Assembly: GCF_900094925.1 (NCBI RefSeq)
Contig: NZ_FMAY01000002.1
Span: 126,001 to 190,000, forward strand
DNA length: 64,000 nucleotides
Direction: 5' to 3'
Origin: Kosakonia oryzendophytica
GTDB lineage: Bacteria > Pseudomonadota > Gammaproteobacteria > Enterobacterales > Enterobacteriaceae
This document shows, one piece after another, positions 47,424 to 59,263 of this stretch. The notes under the pieces are model-generated. The model was not told the origin of the DNA, ran no database searches, and worked only from the letters and a program-made list of their open reading frames with translations. The translations under genes were made by a program, and so were the position numbers. Position 1 is the first letter of the stretch, and each line of letters begins with the position of its first letter.

Positions 47424-47729
47424 GACATTCCTCCAGATTATTGTTGTTCCGCAACGATAAGCCTGAAGCGCTTGAGGTAGTTGCGGAAATGTTCCACTGC
47501 TCCTTTTTGGGTAAGCGCAGTATAACCGTAGGGATGGAAAGGAAATTTGATGTGTTCGATTTTTTTGCCGTTCTTTAGTGTGATGCATCATCGATATTGA
47601 CAGATATCACCACATAAACGCCCCTCATTATTTATAGACGACATAAGTGAAAATTTTTTGTGCAAAATTTGTCTCTACGGATCGATGCGGGTAGACTTCG
47701 TGCCCTTGTCTGAATTCGGAGAAAGCACC
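47424..47729. other. 306-bp divergent region between frdA and epmA
   Basis: Contains the frd promoter with an FNR site (47547-47560), a 10-bp palindrome TGATGCATCA (47581-47590), and the epmA promoter. No gene was seen. Confidence 0.6.
47547..47560 (-). promoter_or_regulatory. FNR site of frdABCD
   Basis: On the minus strand ATCGAACACATCAA, within a context (AAAAATCGA-N4-GTCAAATTT in E. coli) closely resembling the E. coli frd FNR site. It fits anaerobic activation. Confidence 0.65.
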
Positions 47730-48707
47730 ATGAGCGAGACGGCAACCTGGCAGCCGAGCGCATCCATCCCTAATCTATTGAAACGAGCAGCAATTATGGC
47801 TGAGATCCGGCGTTTCTTCGTCGATCGCGGCGTGCTCGAGGTGGAAACGCCCTGTATGAGCCAGGCAACGGTAACAGACATTCATCTGTTTCCGTTTGAA
47901 ACCCGTTTTGTCGGACCGGGCCACTCTCAGGGGCTGAATCTCTATCTGATGACCAGCCCGGAATACCATATGAAGCGCTTGCTGGCTGCGGGTTGCGGGC
48001 CGGTATTCCAGTTGTGCAGAAGCTTTCGTAACGAAGAAATGGGGCGTCATCACAACCCGGAATTCACCATGCTTGAGTGGTATCGTCCGCATTACGATAT
48101 GTACCGCTTAATGAATGAAGTGGATGATTTATTGCAGCAGGTGCTGGAGTGCCAGGCTGCGGAATCGATCTCTTATCAACAGGCGTTCCAGCGTTATCTG
48201 GACGTGGATCCACTCTCTGCCGATAAAACCCAACTGCGCGAAGTGGCGGCAAAGCTTGACCTGAGCAATATTGCCGACACGGAAGAAGACCGCGATACGC
48301 TGCTGCAACTGCTGTTTACAATGGGCGTGGAGCCGCAGATCGGTAAAGATCGTCCGACATTTGTTTACCACTTCCCGGCAAGTCAGGCTGCACTGGCGCA
48401 GATCAGTACCGAAGATCACCGCGTTGCTGAGCGTTTCGAGGTGTACTTCAAGGGAATTGAGCTGGCGAATGGTTTCCATGAACTCACCGACGCACGCGAG
48501 CAGCAGCAGCGTTTCGAGCAGGATAACCGCAAACGTGCGGCGCGTGGTCTGCCGCAGCAGCCGGTGGATGTGAATCTGCTGGAAGCACTGAAGGCGGGCC
48601 TGCCAGACTGTTCCGGCGTAGCGCTGGGCGTTGATCGTCTGGTAATGCTGGCGTTGCAGGCAGAAAGCCTGGCGGATGTTATTGCTTTTACCGTCGACCG
48701 GGCGTAA
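47730..48707 (+). CDS. epmA: EpmA, EF-P-(R)-beta-lysine ligase
   Basis: 325 residues from [20 protein letters not shown], as in E. coli PoxA/GenX. A class II lysyl-tRNA-synthetase-like catalytic domain ([32 protein letters not shown]) without an anticodon-binding domain. It attaches (R)-beta-lysine to EF-P Lys34. The upstream extension of the frame is not conserved. Confidence 0.96.
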   Translation: MSETATWQPSASIPNLLKRAAIMAEIRRFFVDRGVLEVETPCMSQATVTDIHLFPFETRFVGPGHSQGLNLYLMTSPEYHMKRLLAAGCGPVFQLCRSFRNEEMGRHHNPEFTMLEWYRPHYDMYRLMNEVDDLLQQVLECQAAESISYQQAFQRYLDVDPLSADKTQLREVAAKLDLSNIADTEEDRDTLLQLLFTMGVEPQIGKDRPTFVYHFPASQAALAQISTEDHRVAERFEVYFKGIELANGFHELTDAREQQQRFEQDNRKRAARGLPQQPVDVNLLEALKAGLPDCSGVALGVDRLVMLALQAESLADVIAFTVDRA

Positions 48708-48834
48708 CTGCTTTTTCGGGCCAGGGTTGAGAGATGCCTGTGTTCCCCTTGGCTTGCATTTATTCCCTTTAACATGGCACTGAAAAGAGTGATATTCAGT
48801 GCTGGCTTCGATGGCGAGTGTTTCGGGGAATGAG

Positions 48835-49149
48835 GTGAGCAGAAAAGGGTGGATAGCTGGCTTAATCTGGTTCTGTTTCAGTATTGTCCTGATCCTGCTC
48901 TTATCCGTTCAGGATAAAGAGTGGCTTATTGACGGGAAAAATATAAAAAACATATGTGATTTAAAGGCATATGTCGAAAGTGAGGATATCCGTGATGCCG
49001 GGATAGCCATTACGATCCCACTGTTTTTTCCGTTTGTTTATCTGTTAGTTTGGAAAAAACAGCATCATGGGTTCCTGTACCTGACTCTCTTCTCCATTTT
49101 TGCTTTCTGGTTGTGGCGTTTTTTCTTGCGTTATCAGTTTTGCCTGTAA
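48835..49149 (+). CDS. yjeO: YjeO-like inner-membrane protein
   Basis: 104 residues from the GTG at 48835, preceded by GGGGAA; this matches the 104-residue length of E. coli YjeO and its RKGWIAGLI-type start. An earlier GTG (48799) lies in a hairpin and is less likely. Membrane segments at about 6-25, 57-73 and 80-100; between the first two, a soluble loop with NICDLKAYVESEDIRDAGIA. Function unknown. The position between epmA and mscM agrees with E. coli, where yjeM and yjeN also intervene but are missing here. Confidence 0.65.
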   Translation: MSRKGWIAGLIWFCFSIVLILLLSVQDKEWLIDGKNIKNICDLKAYVESEDIRDAGIAITIPLFFPFVYLLVWKKQHHGFLYLTLFSIFAFWLWRFFLRYQFCL

Positions 49150-49171
49150 CCACCAGTCATCAATGTGATAT

Positions 49172-49206
49172 CGCCGGGTGGAAGCGATAACCTTACCCGG
49201 CCTGGC
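49172..49206. repeat. REP element between yjeO and mscM
   Basis: GCCGGGT (49173-49179) / ACCCGGC (49195-49201), with the inner sequence GGAAGCGATAACCTT, resembles a Y-type REP (GCCGGGTGGCG...TACCCGGCCT). Lies between converging genes. Confidence 0.75.
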
Positions 49207-49273
49207 AGGCACCTCGGGTGCGTGTTCTGCAAGCCGGGCAAGCATCGTGCCATCAGGCGCTGAATATTCTGCT

Positions 49274-52200
49274 CTACAAACTGCCCGCTGGCCTGCTGTT
49301 TTTACCTGCTGATGTCAGCGTACGCGCAGTGCGTTTACCGTCGAGACTTTCAAGGCGCATCTGGAACGGTGGGAACGGCAAATCAATGCCGTGCTCACGG
49401 AAGCCGGCCAGAATCAGCTGGTGGATTTCGTGGCGCAATGGCATACGGTGTCCCATCTCCGCAGCGTAAATACGCAGTTCAAACAGTTGCAGCCCTTGTT
49501 GCAGATCGACCAGGAACACTTCCGGTGCCGGGTTATCAATCACCAGCGAGCAGCGTGCGGCCGCAGTGTAAAGGATCTGCGTGACCTCTTCGCTGTTAGC
49601 ATCCGCTGGCGCTGGAACCGTCAGCACCACGCGGGTCACAGAGTCCGACAGCGACCAGTTGATAAACTGCTCGGTGATAAAAGCCTTGTTCGGCACGATG
49701 ATCTCTTTGCGATCCCAGTCGCTGATAGTCGTGGCGCGGGTGTTGATCTTTGTGATGCTACCGGTCAGATCGCGGATCGTCACGGTGTCGCCGATGCGGA
49801 TCGGTTTTTCAAACAAAATGATCAAACCGGAGATAAAGTTGGCGAAGATCTCCTGCAAACCAAAGCCGAGACCGACACCCAGCGCGGCGACCAGCCACTG
49901 CAGTTTTGCCCACTCGATACCGATCATCGAGAAACCCACCAGCCCGCCAAACAGCATCAACAGATATTTGGTAATGGTGGTAATGGCATAACCGGTGCCA
50001 GGTGTGAGTTCAAGGTGCTGCAACAGCGCCAGTTCCAGCAACGCCGGGAGGTTACGCACCAGTTGTGTGGTAATGATAAACACCAGAATGGCAATCAGTA
50101 CCGCGCCCAGCGTAATCGGCTCGAGACTTTCCACGCCTTGCACGGTCGAGGTCACGTCCCACAGCGTGATATTTTCAAGGAAGCCGAAAGCAGAATGAAT
50201 TTCCGACCACAGCACTATGACCGACAGTAATGCGATCAGCATCAAAATAGAGCGCACCAGTCGCAAGGACTGCACGCTAATGGCATCAAGATCGACTTCT
50301 GCCTCATCGACATCGGCAACCCCTTCAGTGCTGGTCTGATGCGGCGGCTCATCTTCGCCGCGTGCACGCTGGGCGAGAATTTCCGCGCGGCGGTGACGGG
50401 CGCGTTCGAAGGCCAGGCGACGGCGCTGGATCAGCATCCAGCGACGGATGATGTGATAAACCACCAGCAGCAGGAACCAGATGGCAACGGAGGTTTCCAG
50501 TCTGGCCAACAGCGCCTCCGACGTGGCCAGATAGCCGATGGAGGCTGCGAGAATGGCAATCAACGGCGCACTCATCAGCAGGTTCCACAGCAGGCGGTTT
50601 GGCATATTGTCGCTGCTGCCAGCTTTATCCACGTACAACGGGATCCCGGCGCGTTTCAGGCTCAGTGTGACCAGCGCCAGTGCGCCGCAGATAAGAATAA
50701 AACAGAGCCTGCCCAGCGAACCGGAGAACTCCCGATCGTTGAGGTTATCAAACATGATCAGCGCCATGATCAACGGTACGATTAGGCCGATGCTCATCAG
50801 GTAATAACGCATACCGCGCGCGACGCGATTGCGCGGCCAGCCAAAGTGCGCGACGAACAAGCCGGTAGGGCGGGCAAAAGTGGCACAAATCATCACTACC
50901 CACAGCAATGGCACCGTCGCAGTTACGCCGTCGCCAACGGCGACGGCCAGGGGATAAGGCCAGGCTTCCTGTAGACCATAACCCAGCGTTGCCCATAGCA
51001 CCGGCAAAGGCGAGGCGACGAGAATGGACCAGAACACCGTACGCATAGTGAGCCAGAAGTGATCCTGGGTGACTTTGCCCACACGTGCGCTGGAGCGCTC
51101 CAGGAAACAGGTAAAATGCCGGCGTGAGTAAATGCTGAATCCCACCAGTATCAAGGCACCAAACAGTGGGAACAACGTCTCTTTGCTGGTGAGCATCATC
51201 ACGCTGGCCTTGCCTAACTGGCTGGCGGTATCCAGCGACAGCAGGCGGCGCAGATCCTGGACGATTTCAATCGGCCATGCGAAGGTGACCGGACTGACAT
51301 CCGCCGTCCAGAACAGATAGCGGTGGGTCGCTTCGTTCACCTCTTTCAGCGCATCTTCCAACTGGCTATTAGAAACTTTCAGCTTGGTCAGCTCAAGGAT
51401 CAGTGTATCGCCGCCCTGCAACAACGAATTCAACAGTTCGCGCTGAGTACGCAGCTGTGCTTCCAGAATACGATTCTGCTCGCTTGTGAGCGGCTGGCCG
51501 TCCGCCTGGCGAATTTGCCGTAGTTGTGGTTGCTTGTTCAGCAGATCCTCGTAACGCATGCGGTGCACGCGCAACTGCGCCATTTCGGTGTCCAGTTGCT
51601 GCGGTTTGGGCATTTCTGGTAAACGGGCAACCTGTGCGCGCAATGCTTCACCGAGCATATTTGATGCGCCCAGCCATTGGGATTGTTCACGCAGCGTATT
51701 GAGCGCCTGGCGCACCTGCAATGTCTGCCCGGTAGCCTGGCGCTGCTGAGACGCCACCAGATCCATGCGCTGCGCCTGTTGGTTAAGCGCCTGCGACAGC
51801 TCCCGGTTGATTCGGAACTGTTCAACGATACCGACAGGAAGATTATCGCTGTTCTCTGCCAGAAGTTCGGTGCTTTCCAGCGCCTGCTCTGCTTCACGCT
51901 GACGCTGGCTATTAAGCTGATTGCGCAAGGCTTGCAAATAAGTATCCAGTTGCTGGCTCTGTTTTTGCGCCAGCTCGGAACGCATGCGCGACAACTCCTG
52001 GCGGTTATTGGCCGACAGTTGCGCCAGTTCCAGTTCATCCACCAGCGCTTTCAGTTTCGCCGATTCTGCCTGTGCGCTGAGATTCTGCGCCTGCGCCAGC
52101 GGCGTTGTCGCATTTTGCGCCCCCAGGCGGCGTTCCACTTCGGTTACCTGCCGACGGGCGTCGGTTTGCTGCTGCGGAAGCTGGTTTAAGGAATCACTGA

Positions 52201-52606
52201 TTTCCCGCGCACGCTCTTGTTCCTGCTGTGCCTGACGCGTTTTCTCCAGTAACTGGCTGCTGACTTGCAGGATCTCCTGGTTCAGCGCGTCACTGCTCAT
52301 GCCCGCCGGGACGGATTTAGGCTCGTCGCGCAGGTTATCCAGTTGAGAACGCAGAGTGCGGGAAAGTTTAGGAAAATTATCAATAACGTGTTGGTATTGT
52401 TGAGCGCGCTCAAGTGAACCTTTACGTTCTTCGAGCGCGTTAAGTGCAGCCTGGAGCAGCTCCACGGTTTCAGCCTGGTCGGGCGTGTTCTTCGCCGCTT
52501 TGGCTTGCTCCAGTTCCTGCGTAATTTGTCTGGCATCGGGGGCCGATGCCGCCATGGCCCCCAGGCTGAGGCACCAGGCCATCAGAAATGTGATAATCAG
52601 GCGCAC
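49274..52606 (-). CDS. mscM: MscM, miniconductance mechanosensitive channel (YjeP)
   Basis: 1110 residues (E. coli 1107). A signal peptide of about 20 residues, a large periplasmic coiled-coil domain rich in Gln/Glu/Leu (to about 470), about eleven membrane helices, and a C-terminal MscS domain with GLGFGLQEIFANFISGL and PIRIGDTVTIRDLTGSITKI. It opens under low membrane tension during osmotic downshock. psd is immediately upstream on the same strand (21-base gap), as in E. coli. Confidence 0.95.
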   Translation of the reverse strand: MRLIITFLMAWCLSLGAMAASAPDARQITQELEQAKAAKNTPDQAETVELLQAALNALEERKGSLERAQQYQHVIDNFPKLSRTLRSQLDNLRDEPKSVPAGMSSDALNQEILQVSSQLLEKTRQAQQEQERAREISDSLNQLPQQQTDARRQVTEVERRLGAQNATTPLAQAQNLSAQAESAKLKALVDELELAQLSANNRQELSRMRSELAQKQSQQLDTYLQALRNQLNSQRQREAEQALESTELLAENSDNLPVGIVEQFRINRELSQALNQQAQRMDLVASQQRQATGQTLQVRQALNTLREQSQWLGASNMLGEALRAQVARLPEMPKPQQLDTEMAQLRVHRMRYEDLLNKQPQLRQIRQADGQPLTSEQNRILEAQLRTQRELLNSLLQGGDTLILELTKLKVSNSQLEDALKEVNEATHRYLFWTADVSPVTFAWPIEIVQDLRRLLSLDTASQLGKASVMMLTSKETLFPLFGALILVGFSIYSRRHFTCFLERSSARVGKVTQDHFWLTMRTVFWSILVASPLPVLWATLGYGLQEAWPYPLAVAVGDGVTATVPLLWVVMICATFARPTGLFVAHFGWPRNRVARGMRYYLMSIGLIVPLIMALIMFDNLNDREFSGSLGRLCFILICGALALVTLSLKRAGIPLYVDKAGSSDNMPNRLLWNLLMSAPLIAILAASIGYLATSEALLARLETSVAIWFLLLVVYHIIRRWMLIQRRRLAFERARHRRAEILAQRARGEDEPPHQTSTEGVADVDEAEVDLDAISVQSLRLVRSILMLIALLSVIVLWSEIHSAFGFLENITLWDVTSTVQGVESLEPITLGAVLIAILVFIITTQLVRNLPALLELALLQHLELTPGTGYAITTITKYLLMLFGGLVGFSMIGIEWAKLQWLVAALGVGLGFGLQEIFANFISGLIILFEKPIRIGDTVTIRDLTGSITKINTRATTISDWDRKEIIVPNKAFITEQFINWSLSDSVTRVVLTVPAPADANSEEVTQILYTAAARCSLVIDNPAPEVFLVDLQQGLQLFELRIYAAEMGHRMPLRHEIHQLILAGFREHGIDLPFPPFQMRLESLDGKRTARTLTSAGKNSRPAGSL

Positions 52607-52627
52607 ATCAGTCTTCCTGTTTGTGGA

Positions 52628-53596
52628 TTAACCTTCGTCTTTCTTATCGTCTACCAGCGGGCTGGCGTCGTGTTCGGCGTTGATTTCCGCTTCCGACAAA
52701 GGGGCCTGTTCGGTTTCGACAGGGGCGAACGTTTCGGTGGACACCGCCAGCGGCTGACCGATTTTGGTGACCGACAGACTTTGCAACTGTTCTGCCAGTG
52801 CCACTTTGCCCGGCGCAAACAGGTTAATCACGGTGGAACCCAGTTTGAAGCGGCCCATTTCCTGGCCTTTCAGCAATGCGATGGCGCCTTCGCTTTCGCC
52901 AGCAGGCCAGGTCCAGCGCTTGATGATCCCTTCGCGCGGCGGCGTAATCGTACCGGCCCAAACGGTCTCAATGCTGCCGACAATGGTCGCGCCAACGAGA
53001 ATTTGCGCCATCGGACCGAACTCGGTATCAAACAGGCAGATTACGCGTTCGTTACGGGCAAACAGGTTCGGCACGTTTTGCGCTGTCAGGTGGTTAACGG
53101 AGAAGAGATCGCCTGGGACGTAAATCATCTCGCGCAGAATACCGTTACACGGCATATGAACTCGGTGATAGTCGCGCGGAGAGAGATAGGTGGTGACAAA
53201 GCTGCCGTTACGGAACAGATCGGCCATCAGGTAGTTGCCTGCCAGCAGGGCTTCAAGGCTGTAGTTATGGCCTTTGGCCTGCAGGATCTTATCTTCTTCG
53301 ATAGCGCCAAGCTGGCTCACCACGCCGTCTGCCGGCATCACCAGCACATTAGGATCGGTATTCAGCGGGCGAACGTCGTCGCGCAACGGGCGTACAAAAA
53401 AGTCATTAAAGGTGCGGTAGCTGGCGGTATCGGGCTTCTGCGCCTCTTTCATATCGACCTTGTAGTATTTCACAAACAGATCGATAACCAGTTTGGTCAG
53501 CCAGCCCGCGCGTTTGCTTGCGCCCCAGCCCGCCAGGCGAGTGAGCCACAGTTTCGGCAGAATGTATTGAAGCGAAAGTTTAAATGCGTTTAACAA
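52628..53596 (-). CDS. psd: Phosphatidylserine decarboxylase proenzyme
   Basis: 322 residues. Catalytic residues Asp90 (MPADGVV), His in YHRVHMP, and the self-cleavage site LGST, where the Ser becomes the pyruvoyl group. It makes phosphatidylethanolamine in the inner membrane. The C-terminal tail past the LGST region is acidic and variable ([19 protein letters not shown]). Forms an operon with mscM. Confidence 0.96.
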   Translation of the reverse strand: MLNAFKLSLQYILPKLWLTRLAGWGASKRAGWLTKLVIDLFVKYYKVDMKEAQKPDTASYRTFNDFFVRPLRDDVRPLNTDPNVLVMPADGVVSQLGAIEEDKILQAKGHNYSLEALLAGNYLMADLFRNGSFVTTYLSPRDYHRVHMPCNGILREMIYVPGDLFSVNHLTAQNVPNLFARNERVICLFDTEFGPMAQILVGATIVGSIETVWAGTITPPREGIIKRWTWPAGESEGAIALLKGQEMGRFKLGSTVINLFAPGKVALAEQLQSLSVTKIGQPLAVSTETFAPVETEQAPLSEAEINAEHDASPLVDDKKDEG

Positions 53597-53697
53597 GGTA
53601 GCCTCCAGGCCATTGTTTTTTGTCGTTCCTGATCCGCCGCCGGGCGCCGGATCCTTTTCTAAAAAGGGGACGATTTTAACGATGCATAGCTTAGTTG

Positions 53698-54753
53698 TCA
53701 GTCATCTGATTCAGAAAAGCTTTTACGCGTTTTTACCTGCGACATGCTTTCCAGGATGCGGTGATAATTTTCGAAACGGCTTTCAGCAATTTCGCCTTTT
53801 TCGACCGCTTCGCGAATGGCGCAACCCGGATCCGTATCATGTTTGCAATCCCGGTATTTGCACTGGCCCAGATAGTCATGGAATTCGACAAAACCGTTGA
53901 AAATTTGTTCCGATTCAAGGTGCCAGAGTCCAAATTCGCGAACGCCCGGAGAATCAATCACATCGCCGCCGTGCGGGAAGTGATAAAGACGTGCGGCTGT
54001 GGTGGTGTGTTGCCCGAGACCGGAGACGTCGGAAACGTCGTTGGTGAGGATCTGCTCCTCATGTAAACCGAGCAGCGTGTTAAGCAGGCTCGATTTCCCC
54101 ACGCCGGACTGCCCGGCAAAGATGCTGATGCGGTTGGTCAGCGCCTCAATCAGCGGATTAAGCCCATTCTGTGCGTGGCTTGAGACCATGAGTACGCGAT
54201 AGCCGATATTGCGGTAGATATCCATCTGCTCATTGACGAAATCCATGCCGTCCTCGTCCAGCAGATCGATTTTGTTCAGCACGATCAGGGGCTCAACCTG
54301 TAAGGCTTCGCAGGCGACAAGGTATCGATCGATAATATTCAGCGACAGTTCTGGCAGGATCGCCGACACCACCACAATCTGATCAATATTGGCGGCGATG
54401 GGTTTTACGCCATCATAAAAATCGGGGCGCGTAAGCACCGTAGTGCGTGCGTGTACGGCTTCCACAATGCCTTTTACTGTGACGCCTTCCGCCGCTTCTT
54501 TGCCAGGACGCCAGACCACCCGGTCGCCGGTGACCAGTGAACGGATCGTGCGACGAATATTACAGCGATGCACTGCGCCGTCGGCGGATTCCACATCGGC
54601 GTGCATGCCAAAGCGGCTGATCACAACGCCTTCGGACGGATCGCCGAACAGGTTGTCATCATAGTCAGCTTTCTCCGTAGAGGTTTTCAGCCGGCGCTGG
54701 TGGTTCTCTTTAACGCGGCGTTGCTGCCCTTTGGAGAGTTTATTTTTACTCAA
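53698..54753 (-). CDS. rsgA: RsgA, ribosome small-subunit biogenesis GTPase
   Basis: 351 residues from a TTG at 54753 ([12 protein letters not shown] follows), with AGGAGCC 8 bases upstream; an ATG 11 codons earlier is in frame but not conserved. OB-fold N terminus; circularly permuted GTPase with NKID (G4), [10 protein letters not shown] (G1) and DSPG (G3); zinc motif [15 protein letters not shown] late 30S maturation factor. Divergent from orn. Confidence 0.96.
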   Translation of the reverse strand: MSKNKLSKGQQRRVKENHQRRLKTSTEKADYDDNLFGDPSEGVVISRFGMHADVESADGAVHRCNIRRTIRSLVTGDRVVWRPGKEAAEGVTVKGIVEAVHARTTVLTRPDFYDGVKPIAANIDQIVVVSAILPELSLNIIDRYLVACEALQVEPLIVLNKIDLLDEDGMDFVNEQMDIYRNIGYRVLMVSSHAQNGLNPLIEALTNRISIFAGQSGVGKSSLLNTLLGLHEEQILTNDVSDVSGLGQHTTTAARLYHFPHGGDVIDSPGVREFGLWHLESEQIFNGFVEFHDYLGQCKYRDCKHDTDPGCAIREAVEKGEIAESRFENYHRILESMSQVKTRKSFSESDD

Positions 54754-54847
54754 TCGTGCTGGCTCCTGGTCGCCCTGGATGGGCAAAACAACTATGATAC
54801 ACGCAATTCTAGATGAATATAGTTACGCGAGAAGGGTGGAAAATAGC

Positions 54848-55393
54848 ATGAGCGCAAATGAAAACAACCTCATTTGGATCGATCTGGAGATGACGGGGTT
54901 AGATCCCGAGCGCGATCGCATTATTGAAATCGCGACGCTGGTGACCGATGCAAACCTGAATATTCTGGCGGAAGGCCCGGTGATTGCAGTGCATCAAACC
55001 GACGCACAACTGGCATTAATGGATGACTGGAACGTACGCACCCATACCGGTAGCGGGTTAGTGGATCGTGTGAAGGCCAGTCAACTGGATGATCGCGCCG
55101 CGGAACTGGCCACTATTGCGTTCTTAAAAGAGTGGGTGCCAGCGGGAAAATCGCCCATTTGCGGCAACAGCATCGGCCAGGATCGACGTTTCCTGTTTAA
55201 GTACATGCCGGAGCTGGAGGCGTACTTCCATTATCGCTACCTGGACGTTAGCACGCTGAAAGAGCTGGCTCGTCGCTGGAAACCGGAAGTGCTGGAAGGA
55301 CTGAAAAAACAGAATACACATCAGGCGCTGGACGATATTCGCGAATCCGTGGCTGAGTTGGCCTGGTATCGCGAACATTTTATTAAGTTGTAA
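54848..55393 (+). CDS. orn: Oligoribonuclease
   Basis: 181 residues from [19 protein letters not shown], same length as E. coli. DEDDh exonuclease with Asp/Glu in [10 protein letters not shown], Asp in [11 protein letters not shown], and His/Asp in [11 protein letters not shown]. It degrades 2-5 nucleotide RNAs, including pGpG. Essential in E. coli. Confidence 0.97.
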   Translation: MSANENNLIWIDLEMTGLDPERDRIIEIATLVTDANLNILAEGPVIAVHQTDAQLALMDDWNVRTHTGSGLVDRVKASQLDDRAAELATIAFLKEWVPAGKSPICGNSIGQDRRFLFKYMPELEAYFHYRYLDVSTLKELARRWKPEVLEGLKKQNTHQALDDIRESVAELAWYREHFIKL

Positions 55394-55526
55394 TGTTCAT
55401 GCATGCAGGGCCGTTTTTTTTGTTGGCCCTGCAAGCCAGTGCTGGCGTGGGTTTGCTGTAAAAGTGTGCGTTTTGTCGATTAAAGCAGCATTCAAACAAA
55501 AAAAGCGAAAATTTGCTTTCAGGGGC

Positions 55527-55554
55527 TTGCAGCAGGAAGGATTTCTCGTATAAT
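55527..55554 (+). promoter_or_regulatory. Promoter of the tRNA-Gly operon
   Basis: -35 TTGCAG (55527-55532), 16-bp spacer, -10 TATAAT (55549-55554), followed by the GC-rich discriminator GCGCCTCCC typical of stringent control. Confidence 0.85.
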
Positions 55555-55644
55555 GCGCCTCCCGTGAAGACACAGAAATGTGAAACACGGCATCACGAAA
55601 TTTCAGTAAAGATGAGTTCTAACGTACTGAAAAATCGATGATAA

Positions 55645-55720
<76 letters not shown>

Positions 55721-55783
55721 AAATTTGAAATGCACCATCCAAATTTACTGGTTCCGGCAATGAAGCTGAAACCGGATAAATAT

Positions 55784-55859
<76 letters not shown>

Positions 55860-55884
55860 AATTTTAACATCAAAAAAAAAAACA

Positions 55885-55916
55885 CAGCGGAAAGCTTCGC
55901 TGGGGACGTTTTTTAT
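55885..55916 (+). terminator. Terminator of the tRNA-Gly operon
   Basis: CAGCGGAA / TTCGCTG hairpin (55885-55902) with one bulge, followed by GGGGACGTTTTTTATTT. Also preceded by an A-run. Confidence 0.75.
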
Positions 55917-55933
55917 TTCCCTCAGGAAAGCGT

Positions 55934-56126
55934 TGTGAACAGACTTATCCACAGGGCCGCCTTTCATTCGCAACATAATAGTTCCTTCGATGGGTGAATG
56001 AATTTTTTTTAACCCACTGTAAAATAAAAACAAAATAACATCGCAAATTGTTAATGTGATCACTTGACGAATTTGTGGTCATTGAATCGCAATGTGTTTT
56101 TTATTTTATTCACAAGCTGTGGATGG
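55934..56126. other. datA: datA-like DnaA-binding locus
   Basis: A gene-free, AT-rich segment between the tRNA-Gly operon and queG, the same place as E. coli datA. It holds a perfect DnaA box TTATCCACA (55945-55953), a second consensus box TTATTCACA (56106-56114), and two weaker inverted ones: CTGTTCACA on the minus strand (55934-55942) and CCATCCACA on the minus strand (56118-56126). In E. coli this locus with IHF stimulates hydrolysis of DnaA-bound ATP and so limits re-initiation. A strict IHF consensus was not found by eye. Confidence 0.7.
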
Positions 56127-56127
56127 C

Positions 56128-57267
56128 TCAGGCGTCGCGCGGCAGACCTTTTTCCACCACTCTGACCAGCCGCTGCTGTTTCGGCATTTGTACCTCAACG
56201 CGGCAGGCGTTTCGCTTCTCTTTTTGCTGCGCAATCGCCCACTGTATGTGTTCATCAAGAAGTGGGTGCTCACCAAGACGCTGCTCCAGCGCCTGAATAT
56301 TGGCTTCTTCCCACGGGGCATTTCCCAGGGCGACGGCAATATTACGCAGCCAGCGTAAATGACCAATGCGTCGAATAGCCGACCCTTCCGTCACTTTCAG
56401 AAAATGTGCCTCGTCCCAGGCGAACAGATCGATCAACGCGGGCGCATGCAGCGCCTTACGCGGGCTGAAATCGTCCTCGTTGGTCAGTTGCGAATAGCGA
56501 TTCCAGGGGCAAATGAGCTGACAGTCATCGCATCCATAGATGCGATTGCCGATCAAGGGGCGCAATGCTTCCGGAATGGCTCCTTCAAGCTCAATCGTGA
56601 GATAAGAGATACAGCGGCGGGCATCGACAGTATACGGCTCGACAATGGCACCGGTAGGGCAAATCGTCATGCACGCCACGCAACGCCCACAGCCCTCTTC
56701 CACTGGTTTATCGACAGGCAGGGGTAAATCAATCAGCAATTCACCCAGAAAGAAAAATGAGCCCGCATCGCGGCTTAAGATAAGTGAGTGCTTACCTGTC
56801 CAGCCAAGCCCGGCTTTTTCTGCCAGAGGGCGCTCAAGAACAGGCGCGGAATCAACAAAAGGTCTAAAATTCAGCGAAGCACATTGCTGCGAAATAGTCT
56901 CGCCGAGCTTTTTGAGCCGGTTACGCAGCAGCTTATGATAATCGCGGCCCAGCGCATAACGGCTGACATAGCCGAGCGTTGGGTTTTTCAGCGTGCTGGC
57001 GAAAGCGGCCTGCGCAGGAAGGTAATTCATGCGCACGCTGATCACGCGCAGCGTGCCGGGGAGAAGCTCGTGGGGGCGGGCGCGCATCATTCCGTGACGT
57101 GCCATCCACTCCATCTCGCCATGATATTGTTTATCCAGCCACGCCTGTAGCTTTGGTTCGCTGGCGCTGAGATCGGTATCGGTAATACCGACATGCTGAA
57201 AACCCAGTTCAGAGCCCCACTGTTTGATTTGTTGCGCTAAATAATTGAGATCGAGGGGCTGTGACAT
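56128..57267 (-). CDS. queG: QueG, epoxyqueuosine reductase
   Basis: 379 residues from MSQPLDLNYLAQQIKQW, as in E. coli. Two [4Fe-4S] motifs (CGRCVACMTICPTGA and CDDCQLICPWNRY) and a cobalamin-binding N-terminal domain. It performs the last step of queuosine synthesis in tRNA. The C terminus matches E. coli (VRVVEKGLPRDA). Head-to-head with nnr, 14 bases between start codons as placed. Confidence 0.96.
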   Translation of the reverse strand: MSQPLDLNYLAQQIKQWGSELGFQHVGITDTDLSASEPKLQAWLDKQYHGEMEWMARHGMMRARPHELLPGTLRVISVRMNYLPAQAAFASTLKNPTLGYVSRYALGRDYHKLLRNRLKKLGETISQQCASLNFRPFVDSAPVLERPLAEKAGLGWTGKHSLILSRDAGSFFFLGELLIDLPLPVDKPVEEGCGRCVACMTICPTGAIVEPYTVDARRCISYLTIELEGAIPEALRPLIGNRIYGCDDCQLICPWNRYSQLTNEDDFSPRKALHAPALIDLFAWDEAHFLKVTEGSAIRRIGHLRWLRNIAVALGNAPWEEANIQALEQRLGEHPLLDEHIQWAIAQQKEKRNACRVEVQMPKQQRLVRVVEKGLPRDA

Positions 57268-57281
57268 GACGGACCATAAAA

Positions 57282-59247
<1,966 letters not shown>

Positions 59248-59263
59248 CAGGAAGGATAACGTG

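Noticed and set aside
47581..47590. Palindrome TGATGCATCA near the frd promoter
   Set aside because: Perfect 10-mer palindrome, but no known regulator fits and it is short enough to be chance.
52505..53593. 362-codon open frame antisense to psd
   Set aside because: Fully covers psd on the other strand, and psd has clear catalytic residues.
55860..55900. Third tRNA-Gly gene as in E. coli
   Set aside because: After the second copy there is a terminator and the DnaA-box region; no further tRNA sequence is present.
55954..56105. IHF site within the datA-like region
   Set aside because: Several AT-rich candidates, such as ATCGCAAATTGTTA, were compared with WATCAANNNNTTR; none matched well enough to annotate.
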